From the NCBI RefSeq assembly GCF_020405185.1, contig NZ_CP084463.1, positions 2,356,001 to 2,420,000 of the forward strand: a stretch of 64,000 nucleotides of DNA, read 5' to 3'. Source of the stretch: Halomicrobium salinisoli (GTDB lineage Archaea; Halobacteriota; Halobacteria; Halobacteriales; Haloarculaceae). The notes under the pieces are model-generated. The model was not told the DNA's origin, searched no databases, and saw only the letters and a program-made list of their open reading frames with translations. The position numbers were made by a program, and so were the translations under genes. Every line of letters starts with the position of its first letter. Positions within the stretch are counted from its first letter, which is position 1. Positions 36,347 through 44,848 of the stretch are shown piece after piece.

Positions 36347-36982
36347 ATGATCGACTTTCAGTCCCGGGGCGGCCGCCGCGACCGGGGAGCTGACGAGAAC
36401 GGGGAGACGGAGGACGCCGACGAGTCCGGGGCGGGCGACGACGAGCCGAGCGACGACGGCGAGGAGCCGCCGGCCACGGCGGACGCGGGGCAGGTGCCCG
36501 AGAGCCACGACGACCGGGTGGGCGTGGCCGTCGTCACCGTCGCCGTGGACGCGGACCAGTCGGTCGGCGACGCGGTCGTCGAGGAGATCGACGGTACCGG
36601 GCTGGGCGTCGCGACCCGTGAACACCTGGCCGGGGACCACGACGGCGTCCAGCAGATCGTCAACCGGCTGGTGGGGCGCGACGACGTCGACGTGGTGGTC
36701 ACCTGCGGCGGCGTCAGCGCCCTGCCCGACGCCGAGACCGTCGAGGCGGTCCACCCCCTCTTCGACAAGGCGCTGCCCGGGTTCGGCGAGCTGTTCCGCC
36801 TGCTGTACCACGAGGAGGTCGGCACCGACGTCGTCGCGACGCGCGCGACGGCGGGCATCGCCGACAGCACGCCGGTCTTCTGCCTGCCCGGCGACGAGGC
36901 GGGCGCCCGGCTGGGGGTGCGGGAGATCGTCACCGAGCAGGCTGCGTCGCTGTGGGCCACCGCCAGCGGATCGACCGAGTAA
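36347..36982 (+). CDS. MoaB/MogA-like molybdenum-cofactor protein, divergent
   Basis: The 211-residue protein has an acidic, probably disordered N-terminal extension of about 60 residues. A MoaB/MogA fold follows (RVGVAVVTVAVDADQSVGDAVVEEI, then VDVVVTCGGVSALPDAETVEAV and LPGFGELFRLLYHEEVGTDVVATRATAGI, ending VFCLPGDEAGARLGV). The family adenylates molybdopterin. Two positions are unusual: the glycine-rich TTGGTG motif reads TCGGVS, and the PRD after it reads LPD. It may therefore have a changed role. The ATG at 36347 was chosen over the longer open frame because the N-terminal extension already exceeds the family length. Confidence 0.7.
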   Translation: MIDFQSRGGRRDRGADENGETEDADESGAGDDEPSDDGEEPPATADAGQVPESHDDRVGVAVVTVAVDADQSVGDAVVEEIDGTGLGVATREHLAGDHDGVQQIVNRLVGRDDVDVVVTCGGVSALPDAETVEAVHPLFDKALPGFGELFRLLYHEEVGTDVVATRATAGIADSTPVFCLPGDEAGARLGVREIVTEQAASLWATASGSTE

Positions 36983-37172
36983 CCGACCGTCGGCCCGCCC
37001 TTGCGGTCGCTTCGACGGCGTTTATGGCGAGTGAAATCGGCTAAACCGTCGTAAAACGAACACGTTCGACGTTCAAAGACGCGTCCGAGTGGGTTGAACT
37101 GGGTTGAATCGTGCGAATTCACTGAAACGACGACCCCGGTTGAAGTGGCATCCGTCACATGCGCCGAGTGCA

Positions 37173-38123
37173 ATGTCCGACACTGCCCTGACGCGACGCA
37201 GCGTGCTGCGAACCACCGGCGCGGCCGTCGCGGCCGCGGCCGTCCCCGCGAGCGCACAGGCCTCCAGTCAGTGGACCGCCGTGGAATCGCCCACCGGCAA
37301 CTCCCTCTACGACGTCGAGTACACGTCCGCGGGCGCGTACGCCGTGGGCGGCGGCGGCATCGTCCTCGAGCGGACCGAGAAGGGCTGGCAGAAGGTCCTC
37401 GACGGCGGTCCGACCGGCAACGGCAACGACGTCTACGGCGCGGACGTGACCGACGACGGCCGACGCCTGTGGTTCGTCGGCTCCTCGGGCGCTATCGGCG
37501 AGTACGACGTCGTGACGGGGAACCTGAACGACCACTCCGCGCCCATGGACGTGACGAACAACTTCAACGACGTCGCGGTCACCGGCGAGGCCGGCGAGGC
37601 CAACGTCTACGTGGCCGGCGACTCCGGCAAGATGTACTACAGCTTCGAGAACGGCGCCGCGGGGACCTGGGAGTACGTCACCCCGGCCTCCGGCTCGGCG
37701 ATCAACGCCGTCGACTTCTACGACGACCGGAAGGGTCACATCGTCGACGGCAACCAGACGGTCCTGCACACGCAGGACGGCGCCACCTGGGACAAGATCG
37801 GTCTCGCCGACGCGAACTACAACCTCTACGGCGTCGACTCCGACGGCGCCGACGACGTGTGGGTCTCCGGCGGCGGCGGATCGATCTACCGCTGGAACGG
37901 CAGCCAGTGGCGCCGTGAGGACAACGGCGACCCCGGCCTCCGCGACGTCGAGGTCGAGGACGGCGACGGCCTGACCGTCGGCGGCGGCGGGGCCCTCTTC
38001 GACCGCGACGCCGGCGAGGGCTGGGCACAGCAGCAGACGCCGACCGGCGCGAACCTGAAGGCGGTCGTCCGCGGCGACACGGACATCGCGGTCGGCGCGG
38101 GCGGCACGATCATCGAGCGGTAG
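37173..38123 (+). CDS. Tat-exported beta-propeller (YCF48/BNR-like) protein
   Basis: The 316-residue protein has a twin-arginine signal (TRRSVLRTTGAAVAAAAVPASAQA, cleavage near residue 30). The rest is made of about six blades of similar rhythm, such as LYDVEYTSAGAYAVGGGGIVLERTEKGWQKV, DVYGADVTDDGRRLWFVGSSGAIGEYD, AVDFYDDRKGHIVDG and LKAVVRGDTDIAVGAGGTIIER. This resembles the YCF48/photosystem-assembly-like and BNR propellers. The substrate or partner is unknown. Upstream, GGGTTGAA occurs twice (37091 and 37101). The start at 37173 is the one that begins the signal peptide; the frame is open further upstream. Confidence 0.75.
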   Translation: MSDTALTRRSVLRTTGAAVAAAAVPASAQASSQWTAVESPTGNSLYDVEYTSAGAYAVGGGGIVLERTEKGWQKVLDGGPTGNGNDVYGADVTDDGRRLWFVGSSGAIGEYDVVTGNLNDHSAPMDVTNNFNDVAVTGEAGEANVYVAGDSGKMYYSFENGAAGTWEYVTPASGSAINAVDFYDDRKGHIVDGNQTVLHTQDGATWDKIGLADANYNLYGVDSDGADDVWVSGGGGSIYRWNGSQWRREDNGDPGLRDVEVEDGDGLTVGGGGALFDRDAGEGWAQQQTPTGANLKAVVRGDTDIAVGAGGTIIER

Positions 38124-38239
38124 GATCGCCGTAGCCCCCGAGCGGTAGACCTGCTGTAGCTTCCGTACCCGCCGGCGCTGGCCGATCCGGAGAGCCCTCC
38201 CGGTCCGGCCACCCCCAAAGCAATTTGGTGTGACACTTA

Positions 38240-38245
38240 GGAGGG
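38240..38245 (+). promoter_or_regulatory. Shine-Dalgarno-like sequence before the 38257 gene
   Basis: GGAGGG at 38240-38245 lies 11 bases before the ATG at 38257. A GGAGG element is unusual in this window, where most genes look leaderless, and it supports the downstream ATG rather than the first in-frame start codon at 38230. Confidence 0.45.
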
Positions 38246-38256
38246 TGTGGTACTTG

Positions 38257-38538
38257 ATGACACTCATGCAGCACGACCTCGTGGCACCCGACGGCTGGCG
38301 CCGGGGTACCGCCACGCACCTGGACCGGAAGTACACGCCCGCGACTCCGCTGGCCTTCGAGCAGGAGCGGACCGGCCGGCGCGTCGAGGTGATCCCGACG
38401 CTCGTCACCGCGCCCGGCGACGACGTGACCTGGCACGTCCGCGCGGTGGACGACCGCGTGCGCGTCGTCGACGACGGCATCGAGGACAGAGAGGCGGCGC
38501 TGGACCGGGCGCGAGAGGCGATGGAGGTGCGGTCGTAG
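38257..38538 (+). CDS. small conserved haloarchaeal-type protein
   Basis: The 93-residue soluble protein reads HDLVAPDGWRRGTATHLDRKYTPATPLAFEQERTGRRVEVIPTLVTAPGDDVTWHVRAVDD, then a C-terminal helix EDREAALDRAREAMEVRS. It looks like a small alpha/beta domain, compact and without signal or membrane parts. I do not recognise the family. The ATG at 38266 is an alternative start. The following 179 bases contain no supported gene and lead to the end of the convergent histidine kinase. Confidence 0.5.
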   Translation: MTLMQHDLVAPDGWRRGTATHLDRKYTPATPLAFEQERTGRRVEVIPTLVTAPGDDVTWHVRAVDDRVRVVDDGIEDREAALDRAREAMEVRS

Positions 38539-38717
38539 GCGGACGGCTATCGGAGAGTGCAGTCGCGCTTCACCTCGCACGAGACCACGTCCGCTCCTCC
38601 GAACCAGAGATTCCTGTCGCTCGCCGCGACTCCGTTCCAGCCTCGGAGCGAGAATCGGGACGTTTCACGGTGTCACTCTCCACGTAGCGGGTCGCTCGCT
38701 CTGGGCCGACGGCCCCA

Positions 38718-40106
38718 CTAGAGATACTGTACGTTCCGAAATTCGAACCGCGTGCCCCCCTCGGACGACTCCGTCACAGCGACACTCCAGTCGTGGCCCT
38801 GTGCGATCGCACGGACGATGTCGAGGCCGAGACCAGTGCCGGTCGATTTCGACGAGTACCCCGGTTCGAAGACGCTCTCGCGTTCGCCGGCGGGGATGCC
38901 TGGCCCGTCGTCGGACAGAAAGAACCCGGCCTCGCTGTCGAGAGTGCCGACGGTGACCGTGGCGTCGTTACCGGCGTGTTCACGGGCGTTCCGGAAGAGG
39001 TTCTCGAACAGCTGCTGGAGCCGGTCTTCGTCGGCCAGTACGGTCTCGTCGGTGTCCACTACGAGTTCCATGTCGCCCTCGTCAACGGTGCTCCACGCCC
39101 GGTTGACAGCCGAATCGAGGTCGACCGGGTAGAGGTCCCCGACGGATTTCCCCTCCTGGGCCAGCGTGAGGAGATCGCTGATCAGGTTCTCGATTCGGTC
39201 GAGTGCGTTAGCGACTTTCTCCAGATGCTGTTCGTCGCCAGGAGCATCGACGAGTTCGAGGTACCCGGTCGCGACGTTCAGCGGGTTCCGGAGGTCGTGA
39301 CTGACGACGCTCGCGAACTGTTCGAGCCGGTCGTTCTTCTTCGAGAGCTCGGAGACGGTCTCCTGGAGTTCCTGCTCCGTCTTCTTCAGGCTGGTCCCGT
39401 CGGTGAGGATCGCAAACGCGCGCTGTGCATCGTCGTACCGGTACGGTATCAGCCGGAGCCGGTAGTACCTGGTGTCGTCGGGCAACGACGTGGAGAATTC
39501 GTTCGTGACTGCCGTCCCCGCCTCGACGGCGCCGTGGAGGTCCTCGTCGACGTCGTCGAGGTCGATCACGGACTGGAACCGCTGCCCCTCGTACGGTCCG
39601 TCGATCGGGAAGCTATCGCGGAACTCGTCGTTGACGGTAACGATGGAGAACTCGTTCTCGCGCACGGAAAGATCCGCGACCGCGATCGGTGCCTTCGCGA
39701 ACAGCGCCTTCCACCGGCGTCGATCGCGGTCACAGCCCGCCCGGGCCTGCCGGGCTCGGCTGACCTTCGTGCCGGCAAACCCGCCTCCCACAGCACCTCC
39801 GATAGCCGCTTGCGCCACTGCGACGGACAGATCGGTGCCATCGCCCACGATCAACAGCCCCAGCGTAGCCCCGCCAAGCGCCCCTCCAGCGCTCCAGACT
39901 GCCGCCGTCACCCAGTCCGCCCAGTCGACGCGACGACGGAGGGATCCGACCATCAACAGAGGCGGACCGGCGAGCACGACCACGACCAGTGCCTGCAGTA
40001 GTGACGGGGTCACGTCCCATCGAACTAGCCATTGGCTCACGATTTCGAGTTCAGCCAACAGGACTTTTACTGCTCCTATCGTGTATAGGGCGAGAGAAGG
40101 GCACAT
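38718..40106 (-). CDS. sensor histidine kinase (membrane-PAS-HisKA-HATPase)
   Basis: The 462-residue protein has an N-terminal membrane part of three to four helices (about 12-30, 36-55, 66-88, 94-112). A PAS domain follows (about 135-245, APIAVADLSVRENEFSIVTVNDEF). The phospho-acceptor is His270 in ASVVSHDLRNPLNVATGYLELV. The ATPase boxes are LFENLFRNAREHAG, DDGPGIPAGERESVFEPGYSSKSTGTGLGLDIV. This is a canonical HisKA type, unlike the two 7TM kinases. No response regulator is next to it. The 235-base gap upstream of it (40107-40341) is AT-richer than its surroundings and probably holds its promoter. Confidence 0.88.
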   Translation of the reverse strand: MCPSLALYTIGAVKVLLAELEIVSQWLVRWDVTPSLLQALVVVVLAGPPLLMVGSLRRRVDWADWVTAAVWSAGGALGGATLGLLIVGDGTDLSVAVAQAAIGGAVGGGFAGTKVSRARQARAGCDRDRRRWKALFAKAPIAVADLSVRENEFSIVTVNDEFRDSFPIDGPYEGQRFQSVIDLDDVDEDLHGAVEAGTAVTNEFSTSLPDDTRYYRLRLIPYRYDDAQRAFAILTDGTSLKKTEQELQETVSELSKKNDRLEQFASVVSHDLRNPLNVATGYLELVDAPGDEQHLEKVANALDRIENLISDLLTLAQEGKSVGDLYPVDLDSAVNRAWSTVDEGDMELVVDTDETVLADEDRLQQLFENLFRNAREHAGNDATVTVGTLDSEAGFFLSDDGPGIPAGERESVFEPGYSSKSTGTGLGLDIVRAIAQGHDWSVAVTESSEGGTRFEFRNVQYL

Positions 40107-40341
40107 TCCGGAGTCTGCCTGTGATTATTCCGCGGCGATTGTTAGAGTTGCGTAGAAATTCTCTGGATTGATAACACTCGGGTCTATCCCGTCGAATCCG
40201 CCGAACGCGGTGGGATCCGGACACAGAATCGCACAGTGAGGCCGGCCGAGACACCCGGTCAGGCGTGGACCGACTCCGCTCCGCTCGCTCCGGTGGTAAC
40301 GAAGCGCCCGCGGCCCGTGAGACGGCGATCGAACGCCGCCC

Positions 40342-40656
40342 TCACTCCAGTTCCTCGGCGACCGCGTCGGGCCCGAGCAGGTTCGGATCGACCCTGAGGT
40401 CGGCCTGTCGGCTGGCGAAGTCCGGCAGCGAGCCCTCGGCGTAGACGACGACGCGCACGTCGTCGTTGAGGTCCTTCGCGACGGCGATGGACGTGGCCTG
40501 CTCCATGTCCGTCAGCACGTACGCGTCGGCCTCGTGGATGCCGGCCTCCTCCAGGCCGGGGCGGTTCCCCAGCGGGGCCGCCGTGACGTCGTGGCCTTCG
40601 GCCTCGATGGCCGCGGCGATCTCCCCCCTGTCCGAACCGGCGACGACTACCTTCAT
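40342..40656 (-). CDS. small Rossmann-like protein cotranscribed with guaA
   Basis: The 104-residue protein reads KVVVAGSDRGEIAAAIEAEGHDVTAAPLGNRPGLEEAGIHEADAYVLTDMEQATSIAVAKDLNDDVRVVVYAEGSLPDFASRQADLRVDPNLLGPDAVAEELE in segments typical of a small Rossmann-like fold, similar to TrkA-N or to haloarchaeal DUF7126 (name from memory). Its start lies immediately after the guaA subunit B stop: TGA-CG-ATG. An alternative GTG at 40662 would overlap that stop as GTGA. Either way it is translated from the guaA transcript. Its role is unknown; perhaps nucleotide sensing or a GMP-synthesis accessory protein. Confidence 0.6.
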   Translation of the reverse strand: MKVVVAGSDRGEIAAAIEAEGHDVTAAPLGNRPGLEEAGIHEADAYVLTDMEQATSIAVAKDLNDDVRVVVYAEGSLPDFASRQADLRVDPNLLGPDAVAEELE

Positions 40657-40658
40657 CG

Positions 40659-41576
40659 TCACTCGTACTCGATGGTCGCGGGCGGCTTGTGGGTCACGTC
40701 GTACAGCACCCGCGAGACGGTGTCGTTCTCGCCGGTGATGCGGCTCTGGATGCGCTGGAGGGTCTCCCAGTCGATCTCCTGGGCGCGGGCGGTCATGCCG
40801 TCCCGGCTCTCGACGGAGCGGACGGCGACGACCCAGCCGTGGACGCGGTTGTCGCCCTTGACGCCGGTGGCCTTGCCGATGACCGCGGCGAGGGCCTGCC
40901 AGGGCTCGTGCTCCTCCAGTTCCTCCTCGACGACGTGGTTGGCCTCGCGGGCGACCTCGAGCTTCTCCTCGGTGACCTCGCCGAGGATGCGGACGGCCAG
41001 GCCGGGACCGGGGAACGGCATCCGCTCGGCGATGATCTCCTCTAAGTCGAGCGCGCGGGCGACCTCGCGGACCTCGTCCTTGTAGAGGTCCCGCATGGGC
41101 TCGACGATGCCGTCAAAGTCGACGACCTCGGGGAGGCCGCCAACGTTGTGGTGGGACTTGATCGTCCCCTCGCTCTCGATCCGGTCGGGGTAGATAGTCC
41201 CCTGGACGAGGTAGTCCGCGTCGACGTCCGTCGCGACCGTCTCGAACTCGCGGATGAACTGCTCGCCGATGGCGTGGCGCTTCTCCTCGGGGTCGGTGAC
41301 CCCCTCGAGGACGTCGAGGAAGCGCTCTTTCGCGTCGACGATCCGCAGCGAGTCCATGTAGTCGAAGGTCTCGCGGATCTGCTCGGTCTCGCCCTTGCGC
41401 ATGAGGCCGGTGTCCACGTAGACCGGGGTGAGCTGGTCGCCGACGGCCTCGTAGGCCAGCGCGGCGGCCGTCGAGGAGTCGACGCCGCCGGAGAGCGCGA
41501 TGACGGCGTTGGCGTCGCCGATCGCGTCGGCGATCTCCTCCTTGGCCTCCGGGATGAACGAGTCGACGTCGACCAT
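40659..41576 (-). CDS. guaAB: GMP synthase subunit B (ATP pyrophosphatase domain)
   Basis: The 305-residue protein is the ATP-pyrophosphatase part of GMP synthase, which aminates XMP to GMP. The P-loop-like motif SGGVDSS is at residues 29-35. [11 protein letters not shown] and [22 protein letters not shown] follow, and [17 protein letters not shown] leads to the dimerisation domain ending [12 protein letters not shown]. There is no glutaminase domain, as is normal for archaea, where subunit A is a separate gene; none is in this window. The gene is preceded by a 32-codon frame whose TGA overlaps the ATG (TGATG) and is followed by the small Rossmann-like gene, suggesting a coupled unit. Confidence 0.93.
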   Translation of the reverse strand: MVDVDSFIPEAKEEIADAIGDANAVIALSGGVDSSTAAALAYEAVGDQLTPVYVDTGLMRKGETEQIRETFDYMDSLRIVDAKERFLDVLEGVTDPEEKRHAIGEQFIREFETVATDVDADYLVQGTIYPDRIESEGTIKSHHNVGGLPEVVDFDGIVEPMRDLYKDEVREVARALDLEEIIAERMPFPGPGLAVRILGEVTEEKLEVAREANHVVEEELEEHEPWQALAAVIGKATGVKGDNRVHGWVVAVRSVESRDGMTARAQEIDWETLQRIQSRITGENDTVSRVLYDVTHKPPATIEYE

Positions 41577-41674
41577 CAGCGAGCCACCTCCCCGTGAGCG
41601 CCGTCTGTACGGGACGCCCGGGCGGCCGGCCGTCGAGCGCGACTGCGCCGCAGAATAGCTGTGGTAGTCGGCAT
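41576..41674 (-). CDS. possible 32-residue leader ORF overlapping guaA
   Basis: From the ATG at 41674 a 32-codon frame ([25 protein letters not shown]...) ends in TGA at 41576-41578, sharing one base with the guaA ATG. The peptide is strongly basic, with eight Arg and no acidic run, which is unlike the acidic proteins around it. It may be a regulatory leader peptide or a chance reading of the GC-rich guaA leader. The TGATG overlap is the main reason to list it. Confidence 0.25.
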   Translation of the reverse strand: MPTTTAILRRSRARRPAARASRTDGAHGEVAR

Positions 41675-41754
41675 ACGGGACCTCTGCGAGGACGGGGCAA
41701 AACGGTTACGAATCGACCACTTGACCGCCCGGCGACCGGCCGCGGGGTGGCCGC

Positions 41755-42858
41755 CTACACCTGCTCGAACAGGTCGACGAGGTCCGCGAAGTCGGCCTCG
41801 CCGTTGCCGTTGTAGTCGTAGTAGTCGACGTGATCGGTCACCGCCGGGTCGTCCATGTTGTCGAAGTAGGTGACGACGTCCTCGAAGTCGGTCTCGCCGT
41901 TGCCGTTGAGGTCCTCGTAGAGTCCGTCGCCGTCCGGGTCGGTCGGTGCCGGCCCGTCCCCGATCGCCGGTGGCCCGGATCCCTCGACGGCCTCGTAGTG
42001 GCGGACGTACTCGACGCGCATCTGCTGGGGGAACTCGGTCGTCTCGTCGGGGTAGCCCGGCCACTGGCCGCCCACCGCCACGTTCAGCAGGAGGAAGAAG
42101 TCGTGGTCGAAGACCCACTCGTCGCCGGCGTCCTCGACGGTCGCCCGGGTCACCTCGTGGTACTGGGTCCCGTCGACGAACCACCGGATCCGGTCGGGGC
42201 GCCAGACGATCGAGAAGGTGTGGGCCTCCCCGGAGAACGTCCCCGAATCGAGCGCGTAGCTCCCGCTGATCCCGTCGGCGCCGGAGTACTCGGGCCCGTG
42301 GACGGTCCCGTGGACCGTGTCCCGCTCGTGGCCGAGGAACTCCATGATGTCGATCTCGCCGCAGTTCGGCCACCCGCGGGTCGCGATGTCGCCCCCGAGC
42401 ATCCAGATGGCCGGCCAGATGCCTTGGCCCTCGGGCAGCGTCGCCCGGACGTCGATCCGCCCGTGGCGGACCTCGTGTTTCCCCTGGGTCTTCAGCCGGG
42501 CGGAGGTGTACTCGTTGACGCCGTTGGGCGCCGGCTCCTCGCGGGCCTCGATGACGAGGGCGCCGTCCTCGATCCAGGCGTTGTCGCCGTCCGTGTAGTA
42601 CTGGCCCTCCTCGTTGCCCCAGTTGCAGGTCGTTCCCAGCTCGCCGTTCTCCCCGCAGCCGGGCCCGGTCTCGAACGTCCAGGTGCTCTCGTCGATCGAG
42701 TCCCCGTCGAACTCGTCGCTCCAGGTCAGTTCCCAGGTCGCTCCGTCGGGCGCCGGCGGAGCGGACGCCTCGTCGCTCTGTCCGCTCGCGACCCCGGTCC
42801 CGACCGTCGTCGCTGCTCCCAGTGCGCCGACGCGGCGCAGCAGTGTGCGTCTGTCCAT
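41755..42858 (-). CDS. Tat-exported GH16 beta-glucanase with dockerin module
   Basis: The 367-residue protein has a twin-arginine signal (MDRRTLLRRVGALGAATTVGTGVASG, cleavage near residue 26), then a GH16 catalytic domain (about 40-290). The active-site block is NCGEIDIMEF, with Glu168 as nucleophile, Asp170 and Glu173 as acid/base. IWPAIWMLGGD and WSDEFDGDSIDESTWTFE are typical of laminarinase-type GH16. The last 63 residues or so form a dockerin-like module with two Asp/Asn calcium loops (DPDGDGLYEDLNGNGETDFEDVV; DYNGNGEADFADLVDLF). It probably degrades beta-1,3/1,4-glucans outside the cell. It heads the cluster of three minus-strand exported enzymes, each with its own likely promoter. Confidence 0.88.
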   Translation of the reverse strand: MDRRTLLRRVGALGAATTVGTGVASGQSDEASAPPAPDGATWELTWSDEFDGDSIDESTWTFETGPGCGENGELGTTCNWGNEEGQYYTDGDNAWIEDGALVIEAREEPAPNGVNEYTSARLKTQGKHEVRHGRIDVRATLPEGQGIWPAIWMLGGDIATRGWPNCGEIDIMEFLGHERDTVHGTVHGPEYSGADGISGSYALDSGTFSGEAHTFSIVWRPDRIRWFVDGTQYHEVTRATVEDAGDEWVFDHDFFLLLNVAVGGQWPGYPDETTEFPQQMRVEYVRHYEAVEGSGPPAIGDGPAPTDPDGDGLYEDLNGNGETDFEDVVTYFDNMDDPAVTDHVDYYDYNGNGEADFADLVDLFEQV

Positions 42859-43021
42859 AGTAACCCCCGTCGCCGCCGAGCGTCGCGCTGCCTTCGCCCG
42901 GCGGCCACTCGAAAATTCAGTTGCAGGTGAACGACAAAAAACTACCGCCGGACTGCCACAGCCCCGCGCCCCGGGGTCTCGGCCGGGTCGCCGACGCCGC
43001 GACCGATGTCGACCGTCCCGA

Positions 43022-44725
43022 TCAGATCTCGTTGAACAGGTCGACGAGGTCCGCGTAGTCGACCTCGCCGTTGCCGTTGTAGTCGTAGTACGCGGCGTTG
43101 CTCTGGAAGTCGTTGGTCTCCATGTTGTTGAAGTAGTCGACGACGTCGGAGTAGTCGACCTCGCCGTTGCCGTTGAGGTCCTCGTACAGGCCGTCGCCGT
43201 CGGGATCCGTCGGCTGATTCTCGTTGTCGCCGACGGCGGGCGGGCGGTCGTCTCCCCCGTTCGGCGGCCCGTCTCCGCCCTCGACGGTCACGGTGACCTG
43301 CCGGCCGGCGTCCGAATCCGTCACCGACACCGTCCGCGTCACCGAGCCCTCGCCGGTCGAGACCGTCACCTCGTGCTCGCCGAGGAACGCGTCGACGCTG
43401 TAGGTGCCGGCGTCGTCGGTCGTGCCGGACTCCTCGGTCCACCACTCGTCGAAGACGAGGTCGCGGTACACCTCCATCGCGGGCTTGGGCTCCCAGCCCT
43501 CGTAGTAGAACGGCCCGTCTTCGCGCCAGTGGTGCTCGTCGCTGCCGCCCGCCGTCAGGAAGGCGTCGGTGGCCGGGTGGCTGAAGACCGTCTTGAAGTA
43601 CTCGCGGAACCAGTCGGCCTTGTCCTCGTCGGGCCAGTCGCCGGTCACGTCGAACTCCGTCACGCGCAGGCGGACGTCGTGCTGGGCGTACCTGTCGAGG
43701 ACGTCCATGGTCTCCTGCGACGAGACGGTCGAACTCCGATCCGTGAAGTGGCTCTGCAGTCCGACGTAGTCCAGCGAGCTGTTCTCCTCGAGGAACTCGA
43801 TCTGGCGCTCGTAGTCGTCGCGGGCGTAGTCGTAGGAGCCCTCGATCGTGTTGTAGTCGTTGGTCGCCAGCCCCACGTCGTCGGGCGCCGCGTCGCGTGC
43901 GTGGTCGTAGTAGTCCGCGAGGAGGGGCGCGGTGACCGGGTCGAGGTCCTCGGCCTCCTCGTTGGCGGGCACGCCGTTGACGGCGCGGATGAACCCCGGC
44001 TTGTGGACCACTTCGTTCATGACCTCCCACTCCTCGATGACCGAACCGTAGGACGTCCCCTCGTACTCGAAGTCGGCGTAGTGGTCGATGATCGTCTGGA
44101 CGTGCTCGAAGCTCCGGTCTTCGACGTGCTGGGGGTCGAGGTCGGGCCCGTCCTGCCCGCTATCGTGGTCGACGCCCATCGCGTCGACGACGTCCCCCGG
44201 CACCGCCCAGGCGTCGATGTTCGCCCACAGGCAGACGTGGCCGCGCACGTCGAGCCCGTTGTCCTTCGCCCAGGCCGTGGCCTCGTCGGCGTCGTCCTGG
44301 TTGTCCTCGAAGAAGCGCCACTTGTGGTAGTTCCCGAACCACACGACGTTGAAGTCCTCCTTCAGCGTCTCGCGGTACGGGTGACCCGGCTCGGTCTGGT
44401 TCACGAGGAGGTCGGCCGAGAGCGCGTAGCCGAACCAGTAGTCGTGATCCTGCATCTCGACGGCGACGTCGGCGTCGGACACCGGGTCCCCGTTCTCGTC
44501 GACGACCTCGATCTCCAGCGGCCCGGTGCGGTGTTCCTGAATGCGTTCGTCGGCCGCGGCCTCCCAGTCGTCGCTCTGGGCGGCCGCCGTGCCCGCGCCG
44601 GTCCCGCCGAGGACCCCCATCGCCGTACCGACGCCGACCGTGCGCAGGTAGTCGCGACGGCCGATGTCACCGTCGCGCTTCTCGTCCGATACGCCCCCCT
44701 GATGTGCGTTCGTGTCGTTCGTCAT
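43022..44725 (-). CDS. Tat-exported GH10 xylanase with dockerin module
   Basis: The 567-residue protein has a twin-arginine signal after a charged lead (IGRRDYLRTVGVG, cleavage near residue 50). A GH10 domain covers about 65-430. The acid/base is Glu238 in WEVMNEVVHKP, the nucleophile is Glu357 in RVTEFDVTG, and RGHVCLWAN and NYHKWRF are GH10 subsite motifs. A small beta domain (about 433-482, TTDDAGTYSVDAFLGEHEVTVSTG) resembles a carboxypeptidase-regulatory fold. A linker and the dockerin module (about 505-567) follow. It likely cuts xylan. A TATA-like CTTAATAAATTG (forward 44815-44826) predicts a leader of about 70 bases. The frame is open to 44806 but I use the ATG at 44725. Confidence 0.88.
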   Translation of the reverse strand: MTNDTNAHQGGVSDEKRDGDIGRRDYLRTVGVGTAMGVLGGTGAGTAAAQSDDWEAAADERIQEHRTGPLEIEVVDENGDPVSDADVAVEMQDHDYWFGYALSADLLVNQTEPGHPYRETLKEDFNVVWFGNYHKWRFFEDNQDDADEATAWAKDNGLDVRGHVCLWANIDAWAVPGDVVDAMGVDHDSGQDGPDLDPQHVEDRSFEHVQTIIDHYADFEYEGTSYGSVIEEWEVMNEVVHKPGFIRAVNGVPANEEAEDLDPVTAPLLADYYDHARDAAPDDVGLATNDYNTIEGSYDYARDDYERQIEFLEENSSLDYVGLQSHFTDRSSTVSSQETMDVLDRYAQHDVRLRVTEFDVTGDWPDEDKADWFREYFKTVFSHPATDAFLTAGGSDEHHWREDGPFYYEGWEPKPAMEVYRDLVFDEWWTEESGTTDDAGTYSVDAFLGEHEVTVSTGEGSVTRTVSVTDSDAGRQVTVTVEGGDGPPNGGDDRPPAVGDNENQPTDPDGDGLYEDLNGNGEVDYSDVVDYFNNMETNDFQSNAAYYDYNGNGEVDYADLVDLFNEI

Positions 44726-44848
44726 GGGCTTCGAACTCCCCGTCCGCCTGCGTCTGACCGCCGTCCCCCCTGGGATCGGCGTAGACAGTGCGGAACGCTT
44801 CCACAATCGGAAGTCAATTTATTAAGCGTTGTGAATGTCGTATAAATA

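Noticed and set aside
44726..44806. A longer GH10 protein starting at the non-ATG codon at 44806
   Set aside because: The extension lies between the TATA-like box and the ATG at 44725 and adds residues before the twin-arginine signal that look non-coding.
42614..44845. A 743-codon open frame antisense to the GH10 gene and to the start of the GH16 gene
   Set aside because: Both enzymes have clear catalytic motifs on the minus strand. The plus-strand frame has no domain.
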